Source of the DNA: Choristoneura fumiferana
Lineage: Eukaryota; Arthropoda; Insecta; Lepidoptera; Tortricidae
Direction: 5' to 3'
Length of the DNA: 64,000 nucleotides
Assembly (NCBI RefSeq): GCF_025370935.1
Contig: NC_133476.1
Span: 19,263,730-19,327,729 of the forward strand
A program made the translations under genes and the position numbers. Below, one piece after another: positions 31,348 to 44,137 of this stretch. The notes under the pieces were generated by a model that ran no database searches, was not told where the DNA came from, and worked only from the letters and a program-made list of their open reading frames with translations. Positions within the stretch are counted from its first letter, which is position 1. Every line of letters begins with the position of its first letter.

Positions 31348-33130
31348 CATATGACGTTTTTCGCACAGAGCAAAGACGTGAAACTAAAAAAGATATCATA
31401 ATACCTATTTTCAGGAGTTATATTATTTAATAGTGATTTCTTCGTTGTGGGTTGATATGAAAAAGCACTTTATTCTGTCAAATGATATTTGGCAGAAAAT
31501 TTTCATTACATGCGAAACTATGAAACGCATACATTAAAATCGTAAAAGAGAAAAAAAATCGGTTCTAGTAAACTCGCAATTAGTAGTGACGTAATATGGC
31601 AGTAGCCATCCCCTTGTGTCTTACACCCCATCTACGTCACCCCACGAAAACAAGGGTGGATTTGCAGAATTAAATAAAAAAAATACACCTTTCTGGACAC
31701 CGAAATGGCGTCAAGTCTATTGGATTTTTTTCCCGAGCCTCAGCGATTCTTCTAATAGTGTTATTAGGGAGCGTATTGGATAAAAAGAGGGAAAAATGAT
31801 CGTGACATTTGATTCGATTGAGATGAAGATGCTCTACGACGTGGTATGACGTGTGTCGAAAAATGCCCGACACTCGCTTAGGGGGATAAATAATATGACA
31901 GCATTGCTTATGAGTGACATGGAGATGGTTAGAACGTTGAAACAGCTATCAGTCTTAATGAGTTTCCATGTGGCGATGATCAACAGACATCAATGGACAA
32001 AATAGAGGGGCTTTTAGTTTCTAATGTTAGAATTGGATCGGTAGTGCTCTTATTTTATTACTCTTTGTATCTTTGACCAAATTGAGCTGATTAGTCGACT
32101 GGTTGAAGCATTTTTTTTTATTGTTATGTAACTTTTTTATGCTAATGATCCTGGGAATTTTTCATCCCACCAAAACAATATCACGTCGTTAGGTTGGCAG
32201 ATAAAATTTTAATTTAGGAATCTGAATTAAGTCTTCATATTATATCACTGTAAATTTATTTTTTTATGTAGCCGGCCGTGCAAGAACTACTTCCACAGCA
32301 ACTTCTGGCCAACGAAAGCTGTCCCAGACAAACCGCGGTAAATTAGATTTAAGATTGAATTAGATACTAAGATATTTATTTACATTTTAGTTGAAACAAG
32401 AGTCGATTTGCAGAGTTACCTTGCATCTTCGCTTCTATGCTACGCTACGCCTTACAAGGTTGTTTTGGTTCTTCCAGAAAACATTTCTTATTCAGTCTGC
32501 GACGAACTAAACTAACGAGCGGTCTAAAATAATGCAGCTAATAATGTGAAAGATCACATGTTACAGACTAGCATTGATATGGACTTCCGCAACCTAACGC
32601 CATTGACCTTATCCTACTATTTTTTTAAACGAAATGATTATGTTGTACATATCGGACCAGAAATGCTACAGTGCAATGACATGGACTATGCGAGTGGGCC
32701 ATTTGACGCTCAAATCGATACAGCAAGGAGCGTCGATGCCATGTCACTTATTCAACACCACTTGAACAGTTCACAGTGGCCGGGACATTATCCTGCCCTG
32801 TGATCTGAATAAAATGATAGTGGATTTTTAAACTTTTGGGGTTCGCCATGCAATGCTTAATACCCTGTGTTTTGCTGTGACAACAATGTTTTTTTCTAAA
32901 AACATACTATTTATAAGAGTCAGATTTCCAATCTTCCTGTATAGTCGTTCTCTCACAACTATGGATCGTGGTGAACTACGGTCTATACTTGCAATAGATT
33001 ATTTGTTCCCACCATCTTCTGTGCAAATAAATTACTTCAATAGTCGAAAAGTAGTAAAGAATTTTTATAGTTATTTTATCAAATATGCTGAAGATCTACG
33101 CAATAAAACAATCTAAGTATCATAAAGGGT
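31348..33130. other. Intergenic, no gene recognised
   Basis: Contains AGCCGGCCGTGCAAGAACTACTTCCA (32271), a fragment of the repeat at 33131. Frames of 85 and 87 codons (32546-32803, 32853-33116) have no recognisable motifs. Confidence 0.4.
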
Positions 33131-33415
33131 GGTCACATATATGGCTGTAAGTTCATCTGATGTTTAGTGACCACCGCCGCCCATGGATACAGTTCTTTTG
33201 GGAGTGCTGGTATGTAGCCGGCCGTGCAAAAACTACTTCCAAAGCTATCCCCGACGGAATGCGGGATTTTGTGAAAACGCAAGCAAGCCTTTAAAAAGCA
33301 CCCATGCTGTTGCAATTTGGAAAATCTCAGCCGCCAGTCAATTGCAAATGCACGTGCGGGGCAAGCAATACCGCTTAAATCGTATAATGGAGGAGCACCA
33401 TCCATAAATAATGTG
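33131..33415 (-). repeat. Moth interspersed repeat
   Basis: GACCACCGCCGCCCATGGA, GTAGCCGGCCGTGCAAAAACTACTTCCA and CCCATGCTGTTGCAATTTGGAAAATCTCAG belong to a dispersed family, with a second fragment at 32271. A 95-codon minus frame spans it but this is repeat consensus, not a host gene. Confidence 0.6.
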
Positions 33416-34260
33416 AGCAACTGACTTTAATAACGCTTAAGAGTGATGAATTTTAGAAAATCTCAAACCTAAAAGTATCTTCTCATATATTTTGGCTCCA
33501 ATCCTTCTTGATCTTAAATTTTATTCGTAATCCTCAACGTTCTTGCATATTATAAAAACTAATATTTCCCTATCTTTATCATTGGCTAATGTCCTCGAAG
33601 CCATTATAAAAAATGACGATGGACACTACAATCTCTATAATAACAATGAAAGAATTGTTCATTTTCAAAACATCATTCTTCAGAAGCAAATTGAACTGGA
33701 TTAAACTAAAGTAATCAACTGCAGCATACATTAAACCTAACCCGATATATCAATATTGGTCTCGTCTAAAATCACCCTTTCTGTTTGTCCAATGCAATTC
33801 ATTCGACTTATGGATACATGATGCATGAACCGGCTACGGTAAATACGCGAAGCTTTTCAGCAGTATATACATACATATATTATATATCAGATTTATACGT
33901 GGAATTGTAAATGGGTGTTCGTTTAGTGTTCTGTGATGAATTGAACGTGGAATATATAACGTGCTGTTTAATTACACTGGGAGAAATGGTCGTTACGATT
34001 TGAAGCCTTTGTTTATCTTTCTGTGTCTCTCTGGGTACTTTATTAATGACTATTTTAAGTTTGGTTTTCTATATTTTGTCTCCGATATATCGTAGTTTTG
34101 GTTATTTAACCATAATTGGAATAAGACCTTAAGTGGTTCGTTTTAAAAAATAGTACAAACAAAAACTACAAATTACTGCATTTGCCTTGATCTATGAAGT
34201 CGAATAATAGCGAGGTTAGTATGACTGTTATTTTATTTAAAAATATGGCTATTTTTAAAT
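33416..34260. other. Intergenic, no gene recognised
   Basis: AT-rich. Nothing supportable seen. Confidence 0.4.
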
Positions 34261-34298
34261 TGTAACTTAAGAAGCTGGCGGCAGCCCTACCGTAAATG

Positions 34299-34505
34299 TG
34301 ACGTCACTCACAATCCTCGACGTTTTATTGGACGCGTAACACTTTGATCTCGCCGCCTCACGTATATATTACCAATTAGAGGCAACGTTCGATACAGCAT
34401 TCGAGTAGGGTTGTGATCTATTGAATTAAATTGTATACGTGCATACGTTAGTTTTGGCTAGTTAATTTAATATAACTGTTAAACTTTCTTAACCGGGAAT
34501 AGAGG
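34299..34505 (+). promoter_or_regulatory. Candidate promoter plus non-coding first exon
   Basis: TGACGTCA at 34299-34306, a TTATTGG CCAAT-type motif near 34326, TATATATT at 34363-34370, an initiator-like GCATTC about 35 bases later (34397-34402), then about 100 bases without a coding start, ending at AATAGAG/GTGAGG (donor at 34505). The order fits a TATA promoter and short untranslated exon on the plus strand. No downstream exon was identified. Confidence 0.4.
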
Positions 34506-34890
34506 TGAGGTTTTTAATATGTCACTTTACGGCCTGCCAGCATTATCTGTTCGATGAAGAAATAAAAATACCAAGCAATAACAACTCTGTTACTGCGTAA
34601 CTATATGTGCAAGCCAGATACGTTTATGTGACAAATCAGTTTGTTTAGTGTAGTGGAGGAGCGCGGGTTTCTGCATAAAACACGTATACAATTAGAAGTA
34701 CAAGCAAAAGATAACCAAGTTCGTCGCTCATATAAACTTCTTCTCTTTATTCTTTAAGGTCTCTACCCATTACGAAATTCAGATCTATTGTCAAGAAGAC
34801 ATTAATATCTAAGGCATATTATAAAGTTAATGATTATATCATGGACAGATGATAAATACTTGTGATGTATAGATATCATTCAATAATTGT
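34506..34890. other. Intergenic, no gene recognised
   Basis: AT-rich. If the upstream first-exon call is right, this is intron 1. Confidence 0.35.
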
Positions 34891-34891
34891 A

Positions 34892-35050
34892 AATCTGTTT
34901 AAAAAAATATACCTCGTTGAGTTTCTTGCCGGATATTCTTCTCAACAGAGGTTTTTCCGAAACCGGTGGTATTTTTTTTTGACATTCATAAGTGCTTGTT
35001 ATAGAGTAAATTGAATTAAGATATTTTGACTTTTACTTTGACTTTGATTA
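34892..35050 (+). repeat. LINE 3' end (CR1/Jockey-like tail)
   Basis: CCTCGTTGAGTTTCTTGCCGG, TTCTTCTCAACAGAGG, CCGAAACCGGTGGTA, then GAATTAAGATATTTTGACTTTTACTTTGACTTTG: the 3' UTR and tail of a LINE family frequent in moths. Coding sequence is absent (5' truncation). Confidence 0.75.
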
Positions 35051-36874
35051 CACCGTGTCATACCTTGAACGTAATAGCAAAGTGTGAGGCAGAAACATAT
35101 TATTTGTATTTAAAAATAAAGTATAAGGACCACTAGCACGTTTCCTAACCAACCGTCGCCGTCTCGTGTCATGTATGCGCTTGACATTCCGTTCCTGACA
35201 CGTTTCTATTACGCTCATGGCCTGATACGGTGTAGTGACCTTTATGCTTTAATACTTCTACGCACATACTACCCCTTATATCAAGAGAACTTGTGCTGGA
35301 GTTACTTTGCAGGTGCCGTGCAATTTGAGAACTCTACATACATAAAATTTCTACACAGATGTGTGAGTTCTGGCTATTATTTATAGATCTATATTAAAAA
35401 AGAACTATGAAGAAAGATATAAATAAAATAAAGCATAAAACCAGATGTGGCTCTTTCCCTCCAGACAGCGGAGAATCTAGTTACAGTAAAAATAAGTTGA
35501 AAAGTTAGTGTCAGTAGCAGCTGAGCAATGTGCGAGCAAAATACTCGATTGTAGCTTTACTAGATGTTGTCCGCGAATTCGTTTGCGAATAGTAATTTGT
35601 TTATCGCCCTAGGGAACAGTTAATTCTTTCGGGATACAATGTATCTGTTATTCTGCGCGTATACATATAATAAATAGGATGGCAATCCAAGTACAGTTAA
35701 CAAAGAGCACAGTCTCTAAAACAGCTATGTGTATAGCTTTTTTTTAAGATAATCATTTAAAAATTTGCGTTGTTGGCATGTAAGTAAGTTATCTACAGAT
35801 ATTGTTAATCAAATTTTCACCCAACTCTTGTAATCGGATTGACTTGAAAGAAAAAGTACAGTCAGCTAGACAGCTTTTAAAAACACTTATCAATGTTTAA
35901 TCATATTTTTTCATAATGCCTAGCAACTCATTTGTCTGGATAAGTCAAGTTCCCTGCAGATCATTAAACTTTAATATAATAACAACATCCCATTCTCCAG
36001 CTTTAGTATTTAGATATCAAATTTGCCCCAACCTCCTTGGCACTATATAATCGAATAGCAACTTAAATCGAGCAACTCGGGGAGGCCGGGGCAATGCGAG
36101 CAAGTAATCGAGTAATCAAATCCACGGACGGATATTGAATTCTGCCGCGACGGAAGTCGTCTTAGCCGGACTTTTTTATCTTGTTTATGTTTGCTTTGTT
36201 TATGTTGGCAACTGGGATAAACAGACTAAGTTGTTTGACAACACTTACAGCGTTTAGTGTTGTTGGCATTGTGTCAATTGTCATGCTGGATACACAATAG
36301 AAATCAGGGTGAATATTGGGACAAATTGAATGAGAACAAAAAGCTGCATCTGAGTCTATACCATAATAATTCCTTGTATAAATTACAGATTTCGTTTTTT
36401 ACTTGATACATAATGAGTTTTAAAGTAGCATTTTTTTATTAGTATTATCTATTTAATTTTGGATAGTTAATATAGATGTAAACTATTTAGCTTTGAGCCT
36501 CATACAGCTTTGATTGAAACGAAACCAATGATATTTTACAACGTAAAAGATATTAGCTTATATGTAGTACGATCTCAAACTTTTGCCTTGCTTCCCACTC
36601 TCAGTCGTCTGTGCGACACAATAATATGTAAAAATGGCATACGCCTACTTTTTACCACTACAAAATTCTAAACCAATGATTGATTAATCCAACTTTAAAT
36701 TAGTTTATCACCTTATTCTTTTTTTGTGCACAGCCACGTGCCTAAATCGTTTTTTAACCGGATTCACGTCAACATGATGTCATCAATCACACAGTGATGA
36801 CGGATGTGATATCAACTCGTCATTGTCACATCTGATCTTCATGACGAGTGATTAAACTAAGTGTTTTCACAATC
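35051..36874. other. Intergenic with small repeat fragments
   Basis: GTTGTCCGCGAATTCGTTTGCGAATAG (35568) resembles the start of the repeat at 42747. ACGGATATTGAATTCTGCCGCGACGG (36128) is GC-rich and repeat-like. No gene. Confidence 0.4.
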
Positions 36875-37128
36875 CAGAGGCCGTATTGCCTAACGTTTTT
36901 GTCGGTCGCGTTCGCAATCAAATGACAGTTTTTGTATGCGAAATCTGTCATTTGATTGTGATCGCGAGCGCCAGAAATGTTAGGCAATACGGCCTCTGAG
37001 GCCGTATTGTCTAACACACTTAGGTCACAATCGTTTTCACCGCTTCTTTCTGTTATAAGGTATAAGACAAGGGTAGAAAGAGATGCTGAATGTCTTGAAC
37101 GTCAACGCGTGAGACCATACGGCCTCTG
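36875..37128. mobile_element. Two abutting foldback MITEs sharing the AGGCCGTATTG end
   Basis: 36875-36998 is a hairpin: CAGAGGCCGTATTGCCTAACG inverse to GTTAGGCAATACGGCCTCTG, with CAATCAAATGACAG/CTGTCATTTGATTG inside. Immediately after, GAGGCCGTATTGTCTAACACAC...GAGACCATACGGCCTCTG (to 37128) is a second element of a related family with a different centre. Confidence 0.75.
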
Positions 37129-37153
37129 GTAATGGTTAATGTATTTATGACAT

Positions 37154-37300
37154 TAAGGGGCTGTTTCACCATCCGTAGATTAGTGTTAACTGACGGTTAA
37201 ATGTGATGCCGTCTCTATTTGTTTAGTTCGAATAGACGGAGACGGCATCACATTTAACCGTCAGTTAACACTAATCAATAGATGGTGAAACAGCCCCTAA
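37154..37300. mobile_element. MITE with TAA target duplication (PIF/Harbinger-like)
   Basis: GGGGCTGTTTCACCATC...GATGGTGAAACAGCCCC (37157-37297) is an almost perfect hairpin with arms of about 60 bases. TAA flanks both sides (37154-37156, 37298-37300), the 3-bp TWA duplication typical of PIF/Harbinger. Confidence 0.85.
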
Positions 37301-38164
37301 ATTTTTCAAGCTTAGTTACAGCGTTTAGCGGGATTTTATATTTATAACTTCTTTTAGTAAAGTGCTTTGAGTGACTAGGATGTCAACGGTGCAGCCAGTC
37401 AGCGATGTTTTATGAGTTTTTGCCCAAGACTCCCCTATTCCGTGGCAATTATGCAATTTTCCGGGACAAAAATGATTCTATGTCCTTCCTATAATAATTT
37501 CCATACCAAAGTTTATAAGCGGTTTTAGCGTCAAGACGTTACAGACAATCATACATGCGCATTTAGTGAGGATGTGACGTCATCAATTCCATCTCGAAAT
37601 CTTTCTAAAAAAGAGATCATCTCAAACTTTTTTAGCAGGACACACCCGCAACGCACGGGGCAGCAGAAAGAAGTGTTAGAACTGTCAAATAACGCTGATT
37701 TACAATCTGTGGCGCGATATAACTCAAATTAACGACGCTCGTATCGCGAAAACTTGGCCGTAAACCTCGGGTTGTATCTTGAGTTCATTCGGTCTTTGAG
37801 TGTTATGAAATGCTTTCGTTGCCAATTGAGCGAGTTTTTTGTTCAGTAAGTATTATCCCCGTGGAATAACAGGCTAACTTCCTATTCTAGCGGAAAGGAG
37901 ATAGGCTACTTTTTTATGGGAGTTGTACTTAGTGCTGCCTAGACTATGTACATACACAGTCAAGTGTAAAAATATGAACTTATTAAAAGTTTCAAAAATA
38001 AGTACTTACCACAGACTCTTATTTCGACGTAATATGGCCGTAGTTACATATTTTTGAGTGGAATAGATTATGCTTCTTATGCTAACACTAGATTGAAAAA
38101 TTAAAGCCCTTTATGATCTACCCTATGATCTATCTCTAAGCCATTAGAGCTGGCATACGAGTAT
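37301..38164. other. Intergenic; possible regulatory stretch 37570-37860
   Basis: A repeat fragment related to 42747 lies at 37425-37560. Then a stretch with TGACGTCA (37577), moderate CpG and a strong donor-like TTCA/GTAAGTATT near 37845. A promoter plus first exon is possible but weakly supported. Confidence 0.35.
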
Positions 38165-38490
38165 ATCGGGTGTGGCCTGTAATACGAGCAAATAATTAAA
38201 ACATAGATCATACTCGTCAAACTGAACAACAGTTGAGTTGTAATTTTTATTACACTTTTAAGTTTATTCGAAGAAGCAATGTAAAGCAAAATGCTTGATG
38301 TTTGTAGGGTGACAGGCGACGTCAGTTGGGTTCTAGGATGGCGTACATTGATAGCAGTATTTAATTTGTATGAAAAAGGGAAAATTCAAAGAATTCATTA
38401 TTTTTAAAAGTCGCTGAACTAATGTTGTTCATTTTGACGAGGACGATCTATGTTTTAATTTTTTGTTCGTATTACAGGCCTCACCCGGTA
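38165..38490. mobile_element. Foldback element, ATCGGGTG/CACCCGGTA ends, copy 1
   Basis: CGGGTGTGGCCTGTAATACGAGCAAATAATTAAAACATAGATC is mirrored by GATCTATGTTTTAATTTTTTGTTCGTATTACAGGCCTCACCCG. The interior of about 240 bases has no coding frame. A related copy is at 47154-47476. Confidence 0.8.
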
Positions 38491-38644
38491 CCTATGTAGC
38501 TTGTTTTTCAGAGGTGCACAAACAAACGATTTTTTTATATATAAAAAAATCTGTTTATTTCATAACCATTTTACAATTAATTACATAATTCACCTGGCTA
38601 ATCTTTATTTTTAAAGATTCTAAGTGCTAGGCTATGAGTTGCCC

Positions 38645-38925
38645 TTAAGAGCGTTTATACAGCCTAAATTGAATAAAAATATTTTGACTTTTGACTTTGA
38701 AACCTGCTGAGCTGGCAACGTTGCATTCTTAAAGAATTTTTTTAACGGTTTTTAAAGAAAATAAAAGTCTATCACGCATAATTATTGGAGTAGACACATT
38801 AACTTATATATTTAGAACAGTTCTATCAGACCACATTTTTGATTTCCATCCAATTTTTATGGAATAATCGAGAAAAACTAACAAAAATGCAACGTTGCCA
38901 GCTCGGCAAGTATAAACGCTCTTAA
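38645..38925. mobile_element. Foldback element flanked by TTAA, interrupted by a LINE tail
   Basis: TTAA at 38645-38648 and 38922-38925 flank GAGCGTTTATAC...GTATAAACGCTC. Inner arms CTGAGCTGGCAACGTTGCATT (38706) and AATGCAACGTTGCCAGCTCGG (38886) pair. The TTAA flank is the signature of piggyBac-type insertion, though the ends are not the classical CCC/GGG. Confidence 0.65.
38661..38699 (+). repeat. Extremely truncated LINE tail inside the TTAA element
   Basis: AGCCTAAATTGAATAAAAATATTTTGACTTTTGACTTTGA interrupts the left arm of the flanking hairpin. It matches the last about 40 bases of the LINE tail at 35010-35050. Confidence 0.65.
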
Positions 38926-40379
38926 TAAGTAAATTCTTGATGATGTTTGATATAAAACTGACCGTGATTGATCCCTATCTCACCTGATGTAAAGTGCAGA
39001 TGAGGGCAAGGGTGTATCTCACTGGTTCAGTACTAATAGCCTTTACACTCTAGCCTGAAGAACCCTAGATTGTATTTGAAGAATTCCCATGGGATATAGA
39101 GCTGATCTATTTATTTTCCATGGAGCAGGCACAAGCTTGGAATAATTTACCCGTTTTATATTGTTTTTGTGAAACAACAAAGCACCACTTGTTTATTAAG
39201 GGATAAACTCCACTAAGATACTATCTTATCAGATGTTGTAAAGAATTCGGTTAACAAGGGATGGCGGCATTTTAATTACATTTTTGTAAGAATAAAAAAT
39301 ATGATTATTTAGAAAGTAGAGAAAAATCGCATTTAAAATAAAAGTTTTTTTTAGTAGCCTAATAGAATATGATGAGCAAAGGCGTTCTTGAATTTCCACG
39401 ATACCATCTGAAACACAGTAATTGTAAAAAAAAAGATTTTATATCTACCTAGGATACAGTGTTTGACTTTTGTTTCTAATTACATCACTAATATGGTTGC
39501 AATTTAATTAAAACGCCTTTTTTAGTATTTACGTCTAAATTCATATATTAATAAATAAACATTTGAAAAATATACCTTCCTGAAATTCACAAAGTTCCAA
39601 AAAGTCTACACATTGCAAATAAAAAAAAATAGAAAAAAAAGTTCAAAAAGCTGGCACATTACAAAAGCCGTATAATAATTAAAAAGTTACTAACATGATT
39701 GACACCGGAGACTCTGGTCTTGTTCAATTTAGATAGGTTGGTGCCCATCCGGAGCCATTAATGACGGAATCCCAACCTTAAATCCATACACTAAGAGTTC
39801 AATTTAGAAAAAAGTTTGTTGGTAGATTTGGCACAGTTTTTTTTTACACGAGACACTTCTGGATATCACAATTGTAAAAGTTTGAACACAGTTTATGGTT
39901 AAGTCTTTTGAAAGCCACTTTGGTTCACGTGGAAGCTGTAAAAAATAATAAAATTAATATAAATCACTCTTTAAAAATACCACGACACCCTGGGGCCTTC
40001 CTACATGTTAACTTTTTAGCAACGTCAAAAATGTGCGTTCCGCTAACACTCGGTTTGTGTAACTCGTTGCAAAAAAATTCAAGTGTAGATAGCCCCTAAT
40101 ATATGACAAACATAGCTAATGAGAGTGGACAAAATTGGAACTAACGTTATTTCATACTAACTTATATTAACCGTTACAACAACGCCACTACGGAACACTA
40201 GAATAAATCTGTAATGTATTAACACTATAAAGGCGAAACTACAATAGTGGAAATCACACTTGCAAATTTTGTACGAAATGAAAAACACTGCTAAATTTAG
40301 CGTTTTACACAAAACGTAGCTAGCCTCTGGACTAAGACCTAAATTCCGACTAGAGCACCGTCTCAGCAATATTCTAGCA
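38926..40379. other. Intergenic, no gene recognised
   Basis: AT-rich, with several A and T homopolymers. Nothing supportable. Confidence 0.4.
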
Positions 40380-40450
40380 CAGGACTTCTCAACTAAGGGG
40401 GCACGCGGGGGCAGGGGGCGTAAAAATTGACGAGGGGGGCGTAATAGGTA
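40379..40450 (+). repeat. Possible hAT terminal fragment
   Basis: CACAGGACTTCTCAACTAAGGGGGCACGCGGGGG resembles hAT left ends (CAG-GGTTCTCAAC). No matching right end or 8-bp duplication was found. Confidence 0.35.
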
Positions 40451-42746
40451 CGTTTTGCATATCCGAAAAAAAAACTATTTAACGCGTAAATTGTTCCGAT
40501 TTGACATTTAATCGCAAAAAATGTGTTTCTTCTTTTTGTCAAAACTTAGGAGCAGAGACACGTTGTATTTTCATAAAGCATGTATTAACAAAATGTGCTA
40601 AATCGTATTATTTTAGAGTAAGCCCATAAATGTCAGTTTATTCACAGATGCTTACGAAACACTTAAAAGGGTCAGGACAGACCATCTCGTCTCATTCAAG
40701 TCGCCCACGGCAGTGTGGGCGAACGTGTTAGTTGGATTCTTATTCCGACAACAGAACGCAATAAGATAAGACACATATTTTTTAATATGAGTTGTAATTA
40801 GGTACTTGAAATAAATATTTGAATTTGGAATTAATTTTTTTAGCATTCTTTTACCATCGTTTTTCATTTTTTTTTTTGGTAACATGAATTGCTTTTCAAT
40901 GGGTCGCGCTTTTACACACAAATCACATGAATGAATTATAGGATAACAAATCTGAAAATAAAGAAAGAACGACATTGTATAAAACCTGCTATATTTATGA
41001 CTAAGATCGTATATACCTAATAAAATTCCAATTGGAATTCGCAAGTTATTTATCTTATCAATGATTTACAAGTAGTTAAGAACATGACTACTAGATAAAT
41101 GTTTTTACAGAATAACAGAGATTTTCAGACTATAAAGAATGAACTTTTATTTTAGGAATTTTTATTCTTTAAAACAAATGAGACTTGAATTCATTTTTTA
41201 TTTTTACTTCTGATGATATATAATGTATCAAATTATGAGAGGTTAAGCAAATAAATAATTTTATTCGATGGAGGTTGTAGCAGCTCTATAATAATCCAGC
41301 GTTTGATAGGTTACTGACAGTATCTAATACTATTAGAGCACGGTTCGCGCCGACAGCCCGTGAACTGAGTGACATGACATCAATAGTGTCAGACTGCCCA
41401 CATTTGTAATATTAATAACGTTTATGTTTGGTTTGATTTAAACTTAGTCGCATGGAAATTATAAACACTCTCATTGTTACTCTGAAAGTCAATTTTATGA
41501 CAGTGTTTTATTTAATTGAAGGGATATTAAGTGCTTTGAAAAATTTTTTGGGTCTAAAAATTTCGTTAGGTATTCTTTTGCCAGTTAATCAATATTAAGC
41601 TTTTGCCCGGCTGGTTAATTTTAGAGCGTATGTATGTCTTCGCGAAAAAATACATACATATATTAATAATTTGAGGAGCTTTTTAAGTAAGAATATGGTT
41701 ATCAAATCAAAGCTAATAAGCTTATTTCAACTATATATCAGTTATGACAGGTTTTAGTGTGATGTAACAGTAGTTTTTGAACGTGACTGCAAAGTACATG
41801 AGAAATTCATATAGAGATACAATACAATATATTAACTCTTTATTGCACAATCTACAAGATCTACAAGATAAAAATTTGAGTTTTATTTGAAGTAGTATCT
41901 ACTCTAAATATTTTTGCAGAATACGTCCGCGGACTCAATCTTAACGTTGAATTACTTTCTTACTTTGAAATAGTCATTCACGTTTCGTAATCACAACATA
42001 ATTTGTACGATGCCTTTTTGAGAGCCGATTTTATTTGATGTTTCTTTACTTATATGGAAAAATCCTTGTCGATACTAATTTATGTACAATTACGTACCTT
42101 GACATCTTATTTTACATTTTTAATCAGCTTTATGAATGCGACTTTTATCATGTTTACTCATGTAAACAAGGACTTTCCAGATCATTAAATAAATAGTGAT
42201 TTTATATCCAATAAATATTATTCTTTTTGATCGGTAAAAAATATGTTACACGTATGGTTGTTTAATAAGCGTTCATGATTATAATTTAGCGGTTTTAAAA
42301 ATTAAACATTTCGAATTCATTCGATCAAGAATAATCAAAAAATTGGTGATTTCATAGCCTGCTTTCTTTAAGTTTACCGAAATTTATTTTCGCAAATAAT
42401 ATATAGAAAACAAATATTTGCATTCATGAAACATATCATCAACGTACAGTGTTATCTTTAAAGCTAAAAATCTCTTTTATTTTACTTTAAACCACATAGA
42501 ATATGATCAGTTTGTAATTAAAATAATCTTTAAAATCTACGTTACACCGCCGGTTGGGTTCCATCCCCTAATTAGCATGTTTATCAAGTAATCTATGGGG
42601 GCATGTAAACCCATGACTCATGGTAAAGCATGGGTTACACAAGTTAAATAGTTAGGCTTGATTTGTGATCATTGTTTTGCGCGTATTAGCTTTAGAATTA
42701 CGAGTGTAAGTGATCTTGATAAGTTGGAATATAATGTAGTATATAG
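40451..42746. other. Intergenic; minus-strand LINE tail at 41819-41862
   Basis: ATACAATACAATATATTAACTCTTTATTGCACAA is the inverse of a LINE tail ending in AATAAAG...TTGTATTGTATT. A near-palindrome around 42590-42640 contains ACCCATGACTCATGG. No gene. Confidence 0.4.
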
Positions 42747-42980
42747 TCGTTGTCCGTGATTCTGTTTGCGAAGAACTTCGATTTTTCCGGGATAAAAACT
42801 ATAGTACTTATGTCCTTTCCAGGGTCTCAAATTATTTCCATAGCCTTAAAATAAAAAAAAGTTCAGCGGCTTTAGCGTAAAGGATACCAGACAGACAGAC
42901 AACAGAGGTAACTTTTAATCGCGAGAAAAGGGAAAGTTTCCGTGGGACGTTAACAGAGTTACGGAAAACAGCTAGTATTT
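42747..42980 (+). repeat. Moth interspersed repeat (ACAGCTAGTA-ended)
   Basis: CGATTTTTCCGGGATAAAAACTATAG, TATGTCCTTTCCAGGGTCTCAAATTATTTCCA and CAGCGGCTTTAGCGTAAAGG are hallmarks of a dispersed family also at 37425-37560 and 45290-45515. The copy ends AAAACAGCTAGTA. Confidence 0.65.
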
Positions 42981-44024
42981 TTTTATATATTTAATACTAT
43001 GCTGTCAACGATCTAACATATGAGTAGGTAACTATAAAACGGTAAAACTAACCATTACACCTTTTTGTACAAAGGCGGACTATTTGGTTTGGATTATTTG
43101 GTATTGTTATTATATATCTATAGTATTGTTTTCATGTTTTGAAATTTATAGCGCATTACTATCAACTGTATGCTGTAGGTAAATTTTCGTTGATTAATAA
43201 ATAATAAATAAAACATGACAGAAGGCAACAGAACAGACAATGTAATGGGACAGACCGAAAATTTGAAATGTGACGGGCATTCCTTGAGAATCGCACAAGT
43301 GAATTTAGAAGGAATTTTTGAAATTCTCAAGGGGTACGAGCTACCTATTCAATTTAATAATTTTCCACGGAAACAAAACCGCGGAACAAAGCGCGTAAAG
43401 GATTAGGTATGTCGACAGTTTAAAGTGATAAAGATAAATAGAGATAGAGCTAAGAATCGAATAGCTCAATTACCTCTGGGCTCGAGTTATGAATATGAGG
43501 TTTAAAGTGGAGTCCGTCGATCAATAAGGTTAGTTTTAAATATGAAAGGAAGGGTTGCACCCTAACAGATAACGATATGATATAAACGTATAACTGGACG
43601 ATGAATTCCATTTAATACTCGGTCCGTTAATTTTATTATGCTTTTGATGAGAGCTTAACGTGGTAGGTTGTGTTACTTATTTATTGTATACTTCCTAACT
43701 ACACTTCTGCAAAATATATATTTGATACGGTCATCCATTTGTTTGCTTAAATTACATGTTTACATTTAAGTTTAGTGGTTACTTGTGTTATCAAGATCTG
43801 TATCTACTGTTTAACTTTAATGTTAAGAATTGCATAACAAGACAAAATTTAATAGCCTTTGTAGTTTATTAATAATTTTTCTCAATTTTCAATTTTCTAT
43901 TTGTCACGAATTTTTTAGCAGCTTTTTAAATTTCTCTAGTTTTCTCCTAACACCATTTTTTCTAGTTTTGTTTTGTATTGTAAGCTCAGACAGCTAGTTT
44001 GGCTACATTATGATGTGCTACGTC
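42981..44024. other. Intergenic, no gene recognised
   Basis: A 63-codon ATG-initiated frame at 43215-43406 has no recognisable features. Confidence 0.4.
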
Positions 44025-44137
44025 CACTAAATCCCTTAAAGGGATAAATTCACCTTTTTACATATATCTCAATGTTTGTCTATTGTGTTTGTCTGCTTAT
44101 TTTGTACAATACAGAGTTTAGATACATACATACTAAT
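44025..44137 (+). repeat. LINE 3' tail (second copy of 23190 family)
   Basis: AATCCCTTAAAGGGATAAATTCACCTTTTTAC, then TTTTGTACAATACAGAGTTTAGATACATACATAC: diverged version of the tail at 23190-23309. Confidence 0.65.

Noticed and set aside
33133..33420. 95-codon minus-strand frame as a host gene
   Set aside because: It coincides with an interspersed repeat, part of which is also at 32271. No domain is visible.
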